Shown: positions 27,601 through 40,395 of the stretch, one piece after another
Position numbering within the stretch: position 1 is the first letter of the stretch
Layout of the letters: each line of letters opens with the position of its first letter
NCBI GenBank assembly: GCA_964023205.1
Contig: OZ026835.1
Location: 14,094,414 to 14,158,413 of the forward strand
Length of the DNA stretch: 64,000 nucleotides
Reading direction: 5' to 3'
Origin: Lutraria lutraria
Taxonomy: Eukaryota > Mollusca > Bivalvia > Venerida > Mactridae
The notes under the pieces: generated by a model
Told to the model about the DNA's origin: nothing
The model's database searches: none
Seen by the model: the letters and a program-made list of their open reading frames with translations, nothing else
Made by a program: the position numbers and the translations under genes

Positions 27601-27960
27601 TTGATCTGCAGCATTTGAAAGTACACATGCTAGTAATATACATCAATGGAAATCAGTGGCACAAAAGGCATGGCTATGCTACGTTTACTTTGGATTTTAT
27701 TAACGCTTCAGAAATGTCAGTTTGAACCTGTTGAAATTTCATAAATTTGTCCGAGATCAAAATCTCTTCAATTTTGTTTATATTTGCATTCGTCTCTAAC
27801 ACACGAACAATATGAGGTATCACAAGACCACTTTTAGCATTTTAGAAATGGCACTTTGAGAGAAAAAATTTAGCGCGGATGCTTTACGGGACCAATTTTT
27901 ATCTTGCATTTACTCTTTTATTGTAGATAGTATAAACATGGGACCATTACATACAAGTAG
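24648..27960 (+). repeat. 9-mer higher-order repeat, copy 3, partial
   Basis: Landmarks 24648, 25350, 26052, 26609 and 27311 match copy 2 at +5726, including the 694 bp unit starting at 27311. From the next unit (28005) the diagnostic bases change from the 22279 type (TTTTCTGTCATCAAG) to the type of 26052 (TTTCCTGGCGTCAAG). Copy 3 therefore ends near 27960 and passes into the trimer domain. Confidence 0.85.
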
Positions 27961-28561
27961 TGTGGATCAATGGAAATCTGTGATGTGAACAGAATTGGGG
28001 TAGTATGGTTACTTTTGGTTTTATTACATTTCTAGAATTGACAGTTCGGGAGAAAATTTCCTGGCGTCAAGATTTTTTGACAAATCTAATTTTTTATTTT
28101 CTCCTTAAGTGTTGTTGGTACATGCATGCAACTTTACTTACAAGTAGTTGGCACCAACAAAAGTTGGTGGCAACATTGAATTTGCTATACTCTGCTTACT
28201 TTTGACTTTATTGAAATTCTAGAAATAACCATCTCCGTGAATGTTCTTCGAGAGTTGCGGACAATCTTTGATGTTCAATATCTCTACCATTATTTGATCT
28301 GCACCATTGGAAGTACACATGCTAGTAATATACATCAATGGAAATCAGTGGCACAAAAGGCATGGCCATGCTACGTTTACTTTGGATTTTATTAACGTTT
28401 TAGAAATGTCAGTTTTAGAGTAAATTTTCTTGCGCAATCACTTTACGACCAATTTTTATCTTGCATTTACTCTTTAATTGTAGATTGTACAAACATGGGA
28501 CCATTACATTCAAGTAGTGTGGATCAATGGAAATCTGTGATGAGAACAGATTTGGTATAGC

Positions 28562-31500
28562 ATGGTTACTTTTGGTTTTATTACATTTCTAGAATTGACA
28601 GTTTGGGAGAAAATTTTCTGGCGTCAAGATTTTTGGACAAATCTAGTTTTTTATTTTCTCCTTAAGTGTTGTTGGTACATGCATGCAACTTTACTTACAA
28701 GTAGTTGGCACCAACAAAAGTTGGTGGCAACATTGAATTTGCTATACTCTGCTTACTTTTGACTTTATTGAAATTCTAGAAATAACCATCTCCGTGAAAG
28801 TTCTCTGAGAGTTGCGGAAAATCTTTGATGTTCAATATCTCTACCATTATTTGATCTGCAGCATTTGAAAGTACACATGCTAGTAATATACATCAATGGA
28901 AATCAGTGGCACAAAAGGCATGGCCATGCTACGTTTACTTTGGATTTTATTAACACTTTAGAAATGTCAGTTTGAACCTGTTGAAATTTCATAAATTTGT
29001 CCGAGATCAAAATTTCTTCAATTTTGTTTATATTTACATATATGCATTCGTCTCTAACACACGAACAATATGAGGTATCACAAGACCACTTTTAGCATTT
29101 TAGAAATGTCAGTTTGAGAGAGAAAAATTTAGCGCGGATGCTTTACGGGACCAATTTTTATCTTGCATTTACTCTTTTATTGTAGATAGTATAAACATGG
29201 GACCATTACATACAAGTAGTGTGGATCAATGGAAATCTGTGATGTGAACAGAATTGGGGTAGTATGGTTACTTTTGGTTTTATTACATTTCTAGAATTGA
29301 CAGTTTGGGAGAAAATTTCCTGGCATCAAGATTTTTGGACAAATCTAGTTTTTTATTTTCTCCTTAAGTGTTGTTGGTACATGCATGCAACTTTACTTAC
29401 AAGTAGTTGGCACCAACAAAAGTTGGTGGCAACATTGAATTTGCTATACTCTGCTTACTTTTGACTTTATTGAAATTCTAGAAATAACCATCTCCGTGAA
29501 AGTTCTCTGAGAGTTGCGGAAAATCTTTGATGTTCAATATCTCTACCATTATTTGATCTGCAGCATGTGAAAGTACACATGCTAGTAATATACATCAATG
29601 GAAATCAGTGGCACAAAAGGCATGGCCATGCTACGTTTACTTTGGATTTTATTAACGCTTTAGAAATGTCAGTTTGAACCTGTTGAAAGTTCATAAATTT
29701 GGTCGAGATCAAAATTTCTTCAATTTTGTTTATATTTACATATATGCATTCGTCTCTAACACACGAACAATATGAGGTATCACAAGACCACTTTTAGCAT
29801 TTTAGAAATGTCAGTTTGAGAGAAAAAAAATTAGCGCGGATGCTTTACGGGACCAATTTTTATCTTGCATTTACTCTTTTATTGTAGATAGTATAAACAT
29901 GGGACCATTACATACAAGTAGTGTGGATCAATGGAAATCTGTGATGTGAACAGAATTGGGGTAGTATGGTTACTTTTGGTTTTATTACATTTCTAGAATT
30001 GACAGTTCGGGAGAAAATTTCCTGGCGTCAAGATTTTTTGACAAATCTAATTTTTTATTTTCTCCTTAAGTGTTGTTGGTACATGCATGCAACTTTACTT
30101 ACAAGTAGTTGGCACCAACAAAAGTTGGTGGCAACATTGAATTTGCTATACTCTGCTTACTTTTGACTTTATTGAAATTCTAGAAATAACCATCTCCGTG
30201 AATGTTCTTCGAGAGTTGCGGACAATCTTTGATGTTCAATATCTCTACCATTATTTGATCTGCACCATTGGAAGTACACATGCTAGTAATATACATCAAT
30301 GGAAATCAGTGGCACAAAAGGCATGGCCATGCTACGTTTACTTTGGATTTTATTAACGTTTTAGAAATGTCAGTTTTAGAGTAAATTTTCTTGCGCAATC
30401 ACTTTACGACCAATTTTTATCTTGCATTTACTCTTTAATTGTAGATTGTACAAACATGGGACCATTACATTCAAGTAGTGTGGATCAATGGAAATCTGTG
30501 ATGAGAACAGATTTGGTATAGCATGGTTACTTTTGGTTTTATTACATTTCTAGAATTGACAGTTTGGGAGAAAATTTTCTGGCGTCAAGATTTTTGGACA
30601 AATCTAGTTTTTTATTTTCTCCTTAAGTGTTGTTGGTACATGCATGCAACTTTACTTACAAGTAGTTGGCACCAACAAAAGTTGGTGGCAACATTGAATT
30701 TGCTATACTCTGCTTACTTTTGACTTTATTGAAATTCTAGAAATAACCATCTCCGTGAAAGTTCTCTGAGAGTTGCGGAAAATCTTTGATGTTCAATATC
30801 TCTACCATTATTTGATCTGCAGCATTTGAAAGTACACATGCTAGTAATATACATCAATGGAAATCAGTGGCACAAAAGGCATGGCCATGCTACGTTTACT
30901 TTGGATATTATTAACACTTTAGAAATGTCAGTTTGAACCTGTTGAAATTTCATAAATTTGTCCGAGATCAAAATTTCTTCAATTTTGTTTATATTTACAT
31001 ATATGCATTCGTCTCTAACACACGAACAATATGAGGTATCACAAGACCACTTTTAGCATTTTAGAAATGTCAGTTTGAGAGAGAAAAATTTAGCGCGGAT
31101 GCTTTACGGGACCAATTTTTATCTTGCATTTACTCTTTTATTGTAGATAGTATAAACATGGGACCATTACATACAAGTAGTGTGGATCAATGGAAATCTG
31201 TGATGTGAACAGAATTGGGGTAGTATGGTTACTTTTGGTTTTATTACATTTCTAGAATTGACAGTTTGGGAGAAAATTTCCTGGCATCAAGATTTTTGGA
31301 CAAATCTAGTTTTTTATTTTCTCCTTAAGTGTTGTTGGTACATGCATGCAACTTTACTTACAAGTAGTTGGCACCAACAAAAGTTGGTGGCAACATTGAA
31401 TTTGCTATACTCTGCTTACTTTTGACTTTATTGAAATTCTAGAAATAACCATCTCCGTGAAAGTTCTCTGAGAGTTGCGGAAAATCTTTGATGTTCAATA

Positions 31501-34444
31501 TCTCTACCATTATTTGATCTGCAGCATGTGAAAGTACACATGCTAGTAATATACATCAATGGAAATCAGTGGCACAAAAGGCATGGCCATGCTACGTTTA
31601 CTTTGGATTTTATTAACGCTTTAGAAATGTCAGTTTGAACCTGTTGAAAGTTCATAAATTTGGTCGAGATCAAAATTTCTTCAATTTTGTTTATATTTAC
31701 ATATTTGCATTCGTCTCTAACACACGAACAATATGAGGTATCACAAGACCACTTTTAGCATTTTAGAAATGTCAGTTTGAGAGAAAAAAAATTAGCGCGG
31801 ATGCTTTACGGGACCAATTTTTATCTTGCATTTACTCTTTTATTGTAGATAGTATAAACATGGGACCATTACATACAAGTAGTGTGGATCAATGGAAATC
31901 TGTGATGTGAACAGAATTGGGGTAGTATGGTTACTTTTGGTTTTATTACATTTCTAGAATTGACAGTTCGGGAGAAAATTTCCTGGCGTCAAGATTTTTT
32001 GACAAATCTAATTTTTTATTTTCTCCTTAAGTGTTGTTGGTACATGCATGCAACTTTACTTACAAGTAGTTGGCACCAACAAAAGTTGGTGGCAACATTG
32101 AATTTGCTATACTCTGCTTACTTTTGACTTTATTGAAATTCTAGAAATAACCATCTCCGTGAATGTTCTTCGAGAGTTGCGGACAATCTTTGATGTTCAA
32201 TATCTCTACCATTATTTGATCTGCACCATTGGAAGTACACATGCTAGTAATATACATCAATGGAAATCAGTGGCACAAAAGGCATGGCCATGCTACGTTT
32301 ACTTTGGATTTTATTAACGTTTTAGAAATGTCAGTTTTAGAGTAAATTTTCTTGCGCAATCACTTTACGACCAATTTTTATCTTGCATTTACTCTTTAAT
32401 TGTAGATTGTACAAACATGGGACCATTACATTCAAGTAGTGTGGATCAAAGGAAATCTGTGATGAGAACAGATTTGGTATAGCATGGTTACTTTTGGTTT
32501 TATTACATTTCTAGAATTGACAGTTTGGGAGAAAATTTTCTGGCGTCAAGATTTTTGGACAAATCTAGTTTTTTATTTTCTCCTTAAGTGTTGTTGGTAC
32601 ATGCATGCAACTTTACTTACAAGTAGTTGGCACCAACAAAAGTTGGTGGCAACATTGAATTTGCTATACTCTGCTTACTTTTGACTTTATTGAAATTCTA
32701 GAAATAACCATCTCCGTGAAAGTTCTCTGAGAGTTGCGGAAAATCTTTGATGTTCAATATCTCTACCATTATTTGATCTGCAGCATTTGAAAGTACACAT
32801 GCTAGTAATATACATCAATGGAAATCAGTGGCACAAAAGGCATGGCCATGCTACGTTTACTTTGGATTTTATTAACACTTTAGAAATGTCAGTTTGAACC
32901 TGTTGAAATTTCATAAATTTGTCCGAGATCAAAATTTCTTCAATTTTGTTTATATTTACATATATGCATTCGTCTCTAACACACGAACAATATGAGGTAT
33001 CACAAGACCACTTTTAGCATTTTAGAAATGTCAGTTTGAGAGAGAAAAATTTAGCGCGGATGCTTTACGGGACCAATTTTTATCTTGCATTTACTCTTTT
33101 ATTGTAGATAGTATAAACATGGGACCATTACATACAAGTAGTGTGGATCAATGGAAATCTGTGATGTGAACAGAATTGGGGTAGTATGGTTACTTTTGGT
33201 TTTATTACATTTCTAGAATTGACAGTTTGGGAGAAAATTTCCTGGCATCAAGATTTTTGGACAAATCTAGTTTTTTATTTTCTCCTTAAGTGTTGTTGGT
33301 ACATGCATGCAACTTTACTTACAAGTAGTTGGCACCAACAAAAGTTGGTGGCAACATTGAATTTGCTATACTCTGCTTACTTTTGACTTTATTGAAATTC
33401 TAGAAATAACCATCTCCGTGAAAGTTCTCTGAGAGTTGCGGAAAATCTTTGATGTTCAATATCTCTACCATTATTTGATCTGCAGCATGTGAAAGTACAC
33501 ATGCTAGTAATATACATCAATGGAAATCAGTGGCACAAAAGGCATGGCCATGCTACGTTTACTTTGGATTTTATTAACGCTTTAGAAATGTCAGTTTGAA
33601 CCTGTTGAAAGTTCATAAATTTGGTCGAGATCAAAATTTCTTCAATTTTGTTTATATTTACATATATGCATTCGTCTCTAACACACGAACAATATGAGGT
33701 ATCACAAGACCACTTTTAGCATTTTAGAAATGTCAGTTTGAGAGAAAAAAAATTAGCGCGGATGCTTTACGGGACCAATTTTTATCTTGCATTTACTCTT
33801 TTATTGTAGATAGTATAAACATGGGACCATTACATACAAGTAGTGTGGATCAATGGAAATCTGTGATGTGAACAGAATTGGGGTAGTATGGTTACTTTTG
33901 GTTTTATTACATTTCTAGAATTGACAGTTCGGGAGAAAATTTCCTGGCGTCAAGATTTTTTGACAAATCTAATTTTTTATTTTCTCCTTAAGTGTTGTTG
34001 GTACATGCATGCAACTTTACTTACAAGTAGTTGGCACCAACAAAAGTTGGTGGCAACATTGAATTTGCTATACTCTGCTTACTTTTGACTTTATTGAAAT
34101 TCTAGAAATAACCATCTCCGTGAATGTTCTTCGAGAGTTGCGGACAATCTTTGATGTTCAATATCTCTACCATTATTTGATCTGCACCATTGGAAGTACA
34201 CATGCTAGTAATTTACATCAATGGAAATCAGTGGCACAAAAGGCATGGCCATGCTACGTTTACTTTGGATTTTATTAACGTTTTAGAAATGTCAGTTTTA
34301 GAGTAAATTTTCTTGCGCAATCACTTTACGACCAATTTTTATCTTGCATTTACTCTTTAATTGTAGATTGTACAAACATGGGACCATTACATACAAGTAG
34401 TGTGGATCAATGGAAATCTGTGATGAGAACAGATTTGGTATAGC
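28562..34444 (+). repeat. Trimer higher-order repeat, three copies of 1961 bp
   Basis: Units alternate as type a (L, frame with WEKIFWRQDFW), type b (L, WEKISWHQDFW) and type c (S, REKISWRQDFL). The a units start at 28562, 30523 and 32484, each exactly 1961 bp apart. The same a-b-c order is at 13196-15156 and, in modified form, within the rest of the 9-mer. At 34445-35703 an a-c pair follows without b, so one monomer was lost. Confidence 0.9.
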
Positions 34445-35703
34445 ATGGTTACTTTTGGTTTTATTACATTTCTAGAATTGACAGTTTGGGAGAAAATTTT
34501 CTGGCGTCAAGATTTTTGGACAAATCTAGTTTTTTATTTTCTCCTTAAGTGTTGTTGGTACATGCATGCAACTTTACTTACAAGTAGTTGGCACCAACAA
34601 AAGTTGGTGGCAACATTGAATTTGCTATACTCTGCTTACTTTTGACTTTATTGAAATTCTAGAAATAACCATCTCCGTGAAAGTTCTCTGAGAGTTGCGG
34701 AAAATCTTTGATGTTCAATATCTCTACCATTATTTGATCTGCAGCATTTGAAAGTACACATGCTAGTAATATACATCAATGGAAATCAGTGGCACAAAAG
34801 GCATGGCCATGCTACGTTTACTTTGGATATTATTAACACTTTAGAAATGTCAGTTTGAACCTGTTGAAATTTCATAAATTTGTCCGAGATCAAAATTTCT
34901 TCAATTTTGTTTATATTTACATATATGCATTCGTCTCTAACACACGAACAATATGAGGTATCACAAGACCACTTTTAGCATTTTAGAAATGTCAGTTTGA
35001 GAGAGAAAAATTTAGCGCGGATGCTTTACGGGACCAATTTTTATCTTGCATTTACTCTTTTATTGTAGATAGTATAAACATGGGACCATTACATACAAGT
35101 AGTGTGGATCAATGGAAATCTGTGATGTGAACAGAATTGGGGTAGTATGGTTACTTTTGGTTTTATTACATTTCTAGAATTGACAGTTCGGGAGAAAATT
35201 TCCTGGCGTCAAGATTTTTTGACAAATCTAATTTTTTATTTTCTCCTTAAGTGTTGTTGGTACATGCATGCAACTTTACTTACAAGTAGTTGGCACCAAC
35301 AAAAGTTGGTGGCAACATTGAATTTGCTATACTCTGCTTACTTTTGACTTTATTGAAATTCTAGAAATAACCATCTCCGTGAATGTTCTTCGAGAGTTGC
35401 GGACAATCTTTGATGTTCAATATCTCTACCATTATTTGATCTGCACCATTGGAAGTACACATGCTAGTAATTTACATCAATGGAAATCAGTGGCACAAAA
35501 GGCATGGCCATGCTACGTTTACTTTGGATTTTATTAACGTTTTAGAAATGTCAGTTTTAGAGTAAATTTTCTTGCGCAATCACTTTACGACCAATTTTTA
35601 TCTTGCATTTACTCTTTAATTGTAGATTGTACAAACATGGGACCATTACATACAAGTAGTGTGGATCAATGGAAATCTGTGATGAGAACAGATTTGGTAT
35701 AGC

Positions 35704-36403
35704 ATGGTTACTTTTGGTTTTATTACATTTCTAGAATTGACAGTTTGGGAGAAAATTTTCTGGCGTCAAGATTTTTGGACAAATCTAGTTTTTTATTTTC
35801 TCCTTAAGTGTTGTTGGTACATGCATGCAACTTTACTTACAAGTAGTTGGCACCAACAAAAGTTGGTGGCAACATTGAATTTGCTATACTCTGCTTACTT
35901 TTGACTTTATTGAAATTCTAGAAATAACCATCTCCGTGAAAGTTCTCTGAGAGTTGCGGAAAATCTTTGATGTTCAATATCTCTACCATTATTTGATCTG
36001 CAGCATTTGAAAGTACACATGCTAGTAATATACATCAATGGAAATCAGTGGCACAAAAGGCATGGCCATGCTACGTTTACTTTGGATTTTATTAACACTT
36101 TAGAAATGTCAGTTTGAACCTGTTGAAATTTCATAAATTTGTCCGAGATCAAAATTTCTTCAATTTTGTTTATATTTACATATATGCATTCGTCTCTAAC
36201 ACACGAACAATATGAGGTATCACAAGACCACTTTTAGCATTTTAGAAATGTCAGTTTTAGAGTAAATTTTCTTGCGCAAACACTTTACGACCAATGTTTA
36301 TCTTGCATTTACTCTTTAATTGTAGATAGTACAAACGTGGGACCATTACATACAAGTAGTGTGGATCAATGGAAATCTGTGATGAGAACAGATTTGGTAT
36401 AGT
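35704..36403 (+). repeat. Hybrid L/S satellite unit
   Basis: This 700 bp unit has the L-specific 142 bp segment, but after the second TTTAGAAATGTCAGTTT it continues with the S-type sequence TTAGAGTAAATTTTCTTGCG (near 36256). Other L units have GAGAGAGAAAAATTTAGCGC there. It is a recombinant between the two monomer classes, with the exchange at or in the 19 bp direct repeat. Confidence 0.85.
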
Positions 36404-37376
36404 ATGGTTACTTTTGGTTTTATTACATTTCTAGAATTGACAGTTTGGGAGAAAATTTCCTGGCGTCAAGATTTTTGGACAAATCTAGTTTTTTATTTTC
36501 TCCTTAAGTGTTGTTGGTACATGCATGCAACTTTACTTACATGTAGTTGGCACCAACAAAAGTTGGTGGCAACATTGAATTTGCTATGCTCTGCTTACTT
36601 TTGACTTTATTGAAATTCTAGAAATAACCATCTCGGTGAAAGTTCTCCGAGAGTTGTGGACAATCTTTGATGTTCAATATCTCTACCATTATTTGATCTG
36701 CAGCATTGAAAGTACACATGCTAGTAATATACATCAATGGAAATCAGTGGCACAAAAGGCATGGCCATGCTACGTTTACTTTGGATTTTATTAACGTTTT
36801 AGAAATGTCAGTTTGAGAGTAAATTTTCTTGCGCAAACACTTTACGACCAATGCTTATCTTGCATTTACTCTTTTATTGTAGATAGTACAAACATTGGAC
36901 CATTACATACAAGTAGTGTAGATCAATGGAAATGTGCGATGAGAACAGATGTTATGGTATGGTTACTTTTGGTTTTATTACATTTCTTGAAATGTCAGTT
37001 TTGAGAAAATTTCCTAGCGCCAAGATTTTATGACAAATCTAATTTTTTATTTTCTCCTGAAGCGTTGTTGGTACATGGATGCAACTTTACTTACAAGTAG
37101 TTGGCATCAACAAAAGCTGCTGAAAGTCTTTGATTTTCAATATCTCTACTATTATTTGGTCTGCAGCATTGAAAGTGCACATGCTAGTAATGGACATCAC
37201 TGGAAATCAGTGCCACAAAAGGCTTTATTTACTCTTTAATTGTAGATAGTAGAAACATGGGACCATTACAGACAAGTAATATGCATCACTGGAAATCTGT
37301 GATGAAAGCAGATTTGGTATGGTATGTTTACTTTTGGCTTTATTACATTTCTAGGAATGACAGTTTGAAAGTCTGA
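36404..37376 (+). repeat. Right edge of the satellite: divergent, truncated S-type units
   Basis: Landmarks at 36404, 36959 and 37324 with spacings of 555 and 365 bp. The last units carry bases otherwise seen only at the left edge (GGCATCAACAAAAG, TGGACATCACTGG, GTGCACATGCTAGTAATGGA) and an internal deletion. Similarity fades after 37376. Confidence 0.8.
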
Positions 37377-37945
37377 AATACCTAGGAACATGATTGTTTA
37401 GTGATTATCTTGATTATAGCGTATGTGGGTTGAAACCACATGGTAAAATTATGTATTTTCATTGGATATAAAGCAGCGCAATAATCTCATCATGTTCAAC
37501 TTTTATTTTAACGTATTTCATTCCATTCATTAAGCAACATGTTTTACATATCTTAACACAACACAAAAATCATTTTTATATGGACAGTGTAAACTAGATA
37601 TGACTGAATGCTGTCGTCTCATTGGAACTATTTATTTGGCGTTTGGGAGAGAACTTCTTATCCGTTGTGATAGGGGAAACAAGTTGTTACTATTTTTAGA
37701 TTTTGATACTGTGAGGTTCAAAAACTGGTAATAACCAAGAACAAGGTTGCAAGCAACCCTGTTCAAAAATGCATTTGAGTGCATTTCTATAAACAAACTT
37801 TAAGCAGTTGAACACGATATTAGGTACAATGATCAAACATATTTCTGTTAAATTCATGTTAAAAAAATATGATTTTAATAGTGTGACAAAAACCCTTGTA
37901 CACATCTTAACTATAAAATGATACCATTGCTTTCAAATAACATTT
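37377..37945. other. Non-coding spacer after the satellite
   Basis: No coding frame with recognisable content. AT-rich sequence without clear repeat structure. Confidence 0.4.
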
Positions 37946-40050
37946 GGACCATGATGGCCCTATATCGCTCCCCAGAAAAAATACCTTAATGCCCCCGTCA
38001 CACCAGAGCATGTCCCCATTACACTCGCAAAGTTCCCATTACGTCCTGAAAATGTTAATGGATGTGGCGGGACGGGGTCAAATTTGGAAAAAATTATGCT
38101 CCCAGGTTCTCATTACGTCCTTACAATGTCATTGCTAGGTTCTCACTGCGTCTATCACCTCTGCTGGCTGTAATTTCAGTGCAACTTGCATGTAGTAATA
38201 ACCTTACCGTCCGCTGACGAGTTTTGTTTTTCATAAAAGATTTTGCAACAACTTCCTTCACACTGAAAACCTGCATTTTTCTCAGCATCCAGAACAAACA
38301 TAATAAAGCCCTCTCATGTTGTAGCATCAGAAACTGGGTAATGCGTAACATATTCCTTATTTTAGCAATTTTTGTACGAGACATGCCTGCGTGTGCTTAC
38401 TAATTCTGGATGTTGTTATCTGTATAGTGTTAGACTGTCCACAAAGCCACATACATCAGGAAAGACGTGTTTTTGAATGATGACTTTTGAGTTAAATGCA
38501 AAATTTGGTTGTCATAGCAACAAATTGGAAACTCTTTAAACAAATTCTTAACTTGTCAGAAACAACAATAATTATCTACTGCATAGATATTATTTATCTG
38601 GTAGACCTCTACCAGGTTTATTCAAATTATGGTCATGGGTAAAAAATTGGCCCCGCCCCGGGGGTAACTTGATTTTACATACAATCATGAATATATGAAA
38701 ACTTTTAAAATTTTATGGTCTGATGTAAGTCCTTGAGCTATAATATTATGTGTTGAACATTGTCTAGCAGACATCTACCAAGTTAGTTCAAATGATGGCC
38801 CCGGGGTCAACTTTTTTATTGACTTTGATAATAGTTGTTTCTGTGATTATTGGTAAAAAGGTAAGAAGTAACAGTACGCGTATAGGTTTATAGTCTGAAA
38901 TTTATATTCATATTCAACCGACTTTCACAAAAGTTTCAAAAGAACTATATTTTCATAAGTGATGCTATTTCAGCTGTAATTCCTCCAAATCCTTTTAGAT
39001 TTTTTCCATAGTTTTTTGGATTGTTTTTGTTAGAATTTATTGATTGTTCATAAAAGTCTATTTTAAGTTTTTTATCAAGGTTTAAACACTATCTAAGCCG
39101 TGTAAGTTTTTTTTACCATTCAGAAAAAATAGAATCAAGAGTAAGTTCGAAATCATCATTCCAGCTTGATCGGACGAGTTTGATATTGGGCCATTTGGGG
39201 TCAAAAACTAGGTCACCAGGGCCAAATAAGGGAAAACCTTGTGAACACTGTAGAAATCACTGTTTTGAATTTATCTTCATGAAACTTTGTCAGAATGTTT
39301 ATTTTAATAATATGTAGGTCAAGTTTGAAAATGGGTAATTTCTGTAGTAAAATTAGGTCACTAGGGCAAATTGCTGTAAAACCTTGTGAACACTCTAGAA
39401 GTCACTGTTTTGATTGGATGATCATGAAACCTTGTCAGAATGTTTGTCTTCATAATATCTTGGACGAGTTCGAACATGGGTCATCTTGGGTCAAAAACTA
39501 GGTCGCTAGGTCAAATCTTATGAAAAACCATGTTAACACTGTAGATTTCACAGTTATTATTGGATCTTCACCAAACTTTGTCAAATCGTTTGTTTTAATG
39601 ATATAACGGTCAAGTATAAATATGGGTCATCTTGGGTCAATAACTAGGTCACCAGGTCAAATCTTAGGAAAACTTTGTTAACACTGTAGATGTCACAGTT
39701 TTAATTGGATCTTCACCAAACCTTGTCAAAATGTTTGCCTCAATGATATGTGGGTCAAGATTGTCAGATTGTTTGTCTTAATGGTATTAAGGACAAGTTC
39801 AAATATGGGTCACCTAGGGTCAAAAACCAGGTCACAAGGTCAAATCTTAGGAAAACCTTATTAACACTGTAGATGTCAAATTTTGATCGTATCTTCACCA
39901 AACCTATTCAGACTGTTTGTCTTAATGATATGTAAGACAAATTCGAACATAGGTCGTCTGGGGTCAAAAACTAGGTCACCGGTTCAAAACAATGTTTTAA
40001 TGAGTGAACAGTGATTGTCATGTGAGCGATATAGGGCCATCTTGGCCCTC
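37946..40050. mobile_element. Composite repeat bounded by inverted ends
   Basis: The left boundary at 37946-37970 contains GATGGCCCTATATCGCTC. The right boundary at 40024-40050 is its inverted partner (GAGCGATATAGGGCCATC). Between them lie a segment related to 47200-47450 (both contain GGTCA...AAAATTGGCCCCGCCCC and TTGTCTAGyrGACmTCTACCAAGTT-like blocks) and the tandem repeats at 39200-39990. The same GGGCCATCwTG...CCCTCTTG terminus closes the element at 47500-47535. This suggests two copies of one family in opposite orientation, or a foldback copy. Confidence 0.5.
39200..39990 (+). repeat. Six tandem units of ~145 bp
   Basis: The marker AGGTCAC(C/T)AGG recurs at about 39210, 39354, 39500, 39645, 39829 and 39973. 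Spacings are 144-146 bp, with one unit of 184 bp. Units share TGGGTCA, AAAACCTTGT(G/T)AACACT and TCATGAAAC/TCACCAAAC blocks. Core repeats like this are common in bivalve DNA. No coding content. Confidence 0.7.
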
Positions 40051-40314
40051 TTGTTTTAGTTGTAGGTACAAGTTATATATGCCTATTGTTCAATGCAAAG
40101 ACCTTTACAATCATCAAAATAGCGCAAATTCACACAATTTCACATGCATATTTGAAATGTATAGCAAAATATATATATCGAAAGTACCCGTATAAGTACC
40201 GGTATAAATGCCGTATTCTTATAACCCGTTACAATCCCGTACACTAAATAACACGATTACGTTATAATTACGACACACTGACTTTAGCTCTAAAATGTAA
40301 ACACGAGTATCGAA

Positions 40315-40395
40315 ATTCCTATATCGAAGTTCGTTTATATCGAAGTATTTTGGCAAGTCCCACGAACTTCGATATAACGAGTTTTGACTGTATAT
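40315..40395 (-). mobile_element. Solitary terminal inverted repeat of a pogo/Tigger-like DNA transposon
   Basis: On the minus strand the sequence begins ACAGTCAAAACTCGTTATAT followed by CGAAGTTCGTGGGAC and further CTTCGATATA iterations. This is the style of terminal repeat seen in pogo/Tigger-like elements. No partner end was found nearby. Confidence 0.4.

Larger units (their letters stand above)
6580..37376 (+). repeat. 30.8 kb satellite array of ~50 units with higher-order structure
   Basis: A single landmark (ATGGTTACTTTTGG or close variants) recurs at 6592, 7076, 7631, 8188, 8890, 9592, 10120, 10821, 11378, 12080, 12638, 13196, 13898, 14600, 15157, 15859, 16553, 17110, 17664, 18365, 18922, 19624, 20326, 20883, 21585, 22279, 22836, 23390, 24091, 24648, 25350, 26052, 26609, 27311, 28005, 28562, 29264, 29966, 30523, 31225, 31927, 32484, 33186, 33888, 34445, 35147, 35704, 36404, 36959 and 37324. 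Spacings fall into two classes, about 554-558 bp (S) and 694-702 bp (L). All units are head to tail. Each unit contains a 65-69 codon open frame starting MVTFGFITFLELTV. Substitutions in it are often non-synonymous and several units break it, so I treat the array as non-coding. Confidence 0.95.

Noticed and set aside
8188..37004. About 40 near-identical 65-69 codon frames starting MVTFGFITFLELTV as a repeated gene family
   Set aside because: They recur only because the satellite monomer recurs. Many differences between units change the amino acid, several units carry stops or single-base shifts (12080, 15859, 18365, 21585, 24091, 27311), and no start context or splice structure supports expression.
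6580..37376. CRISPR array or prokaryotic repeat system
   Set aside because: Units are 557-702 bp, contiguous and without unique spacers, in a eukaryotic context.
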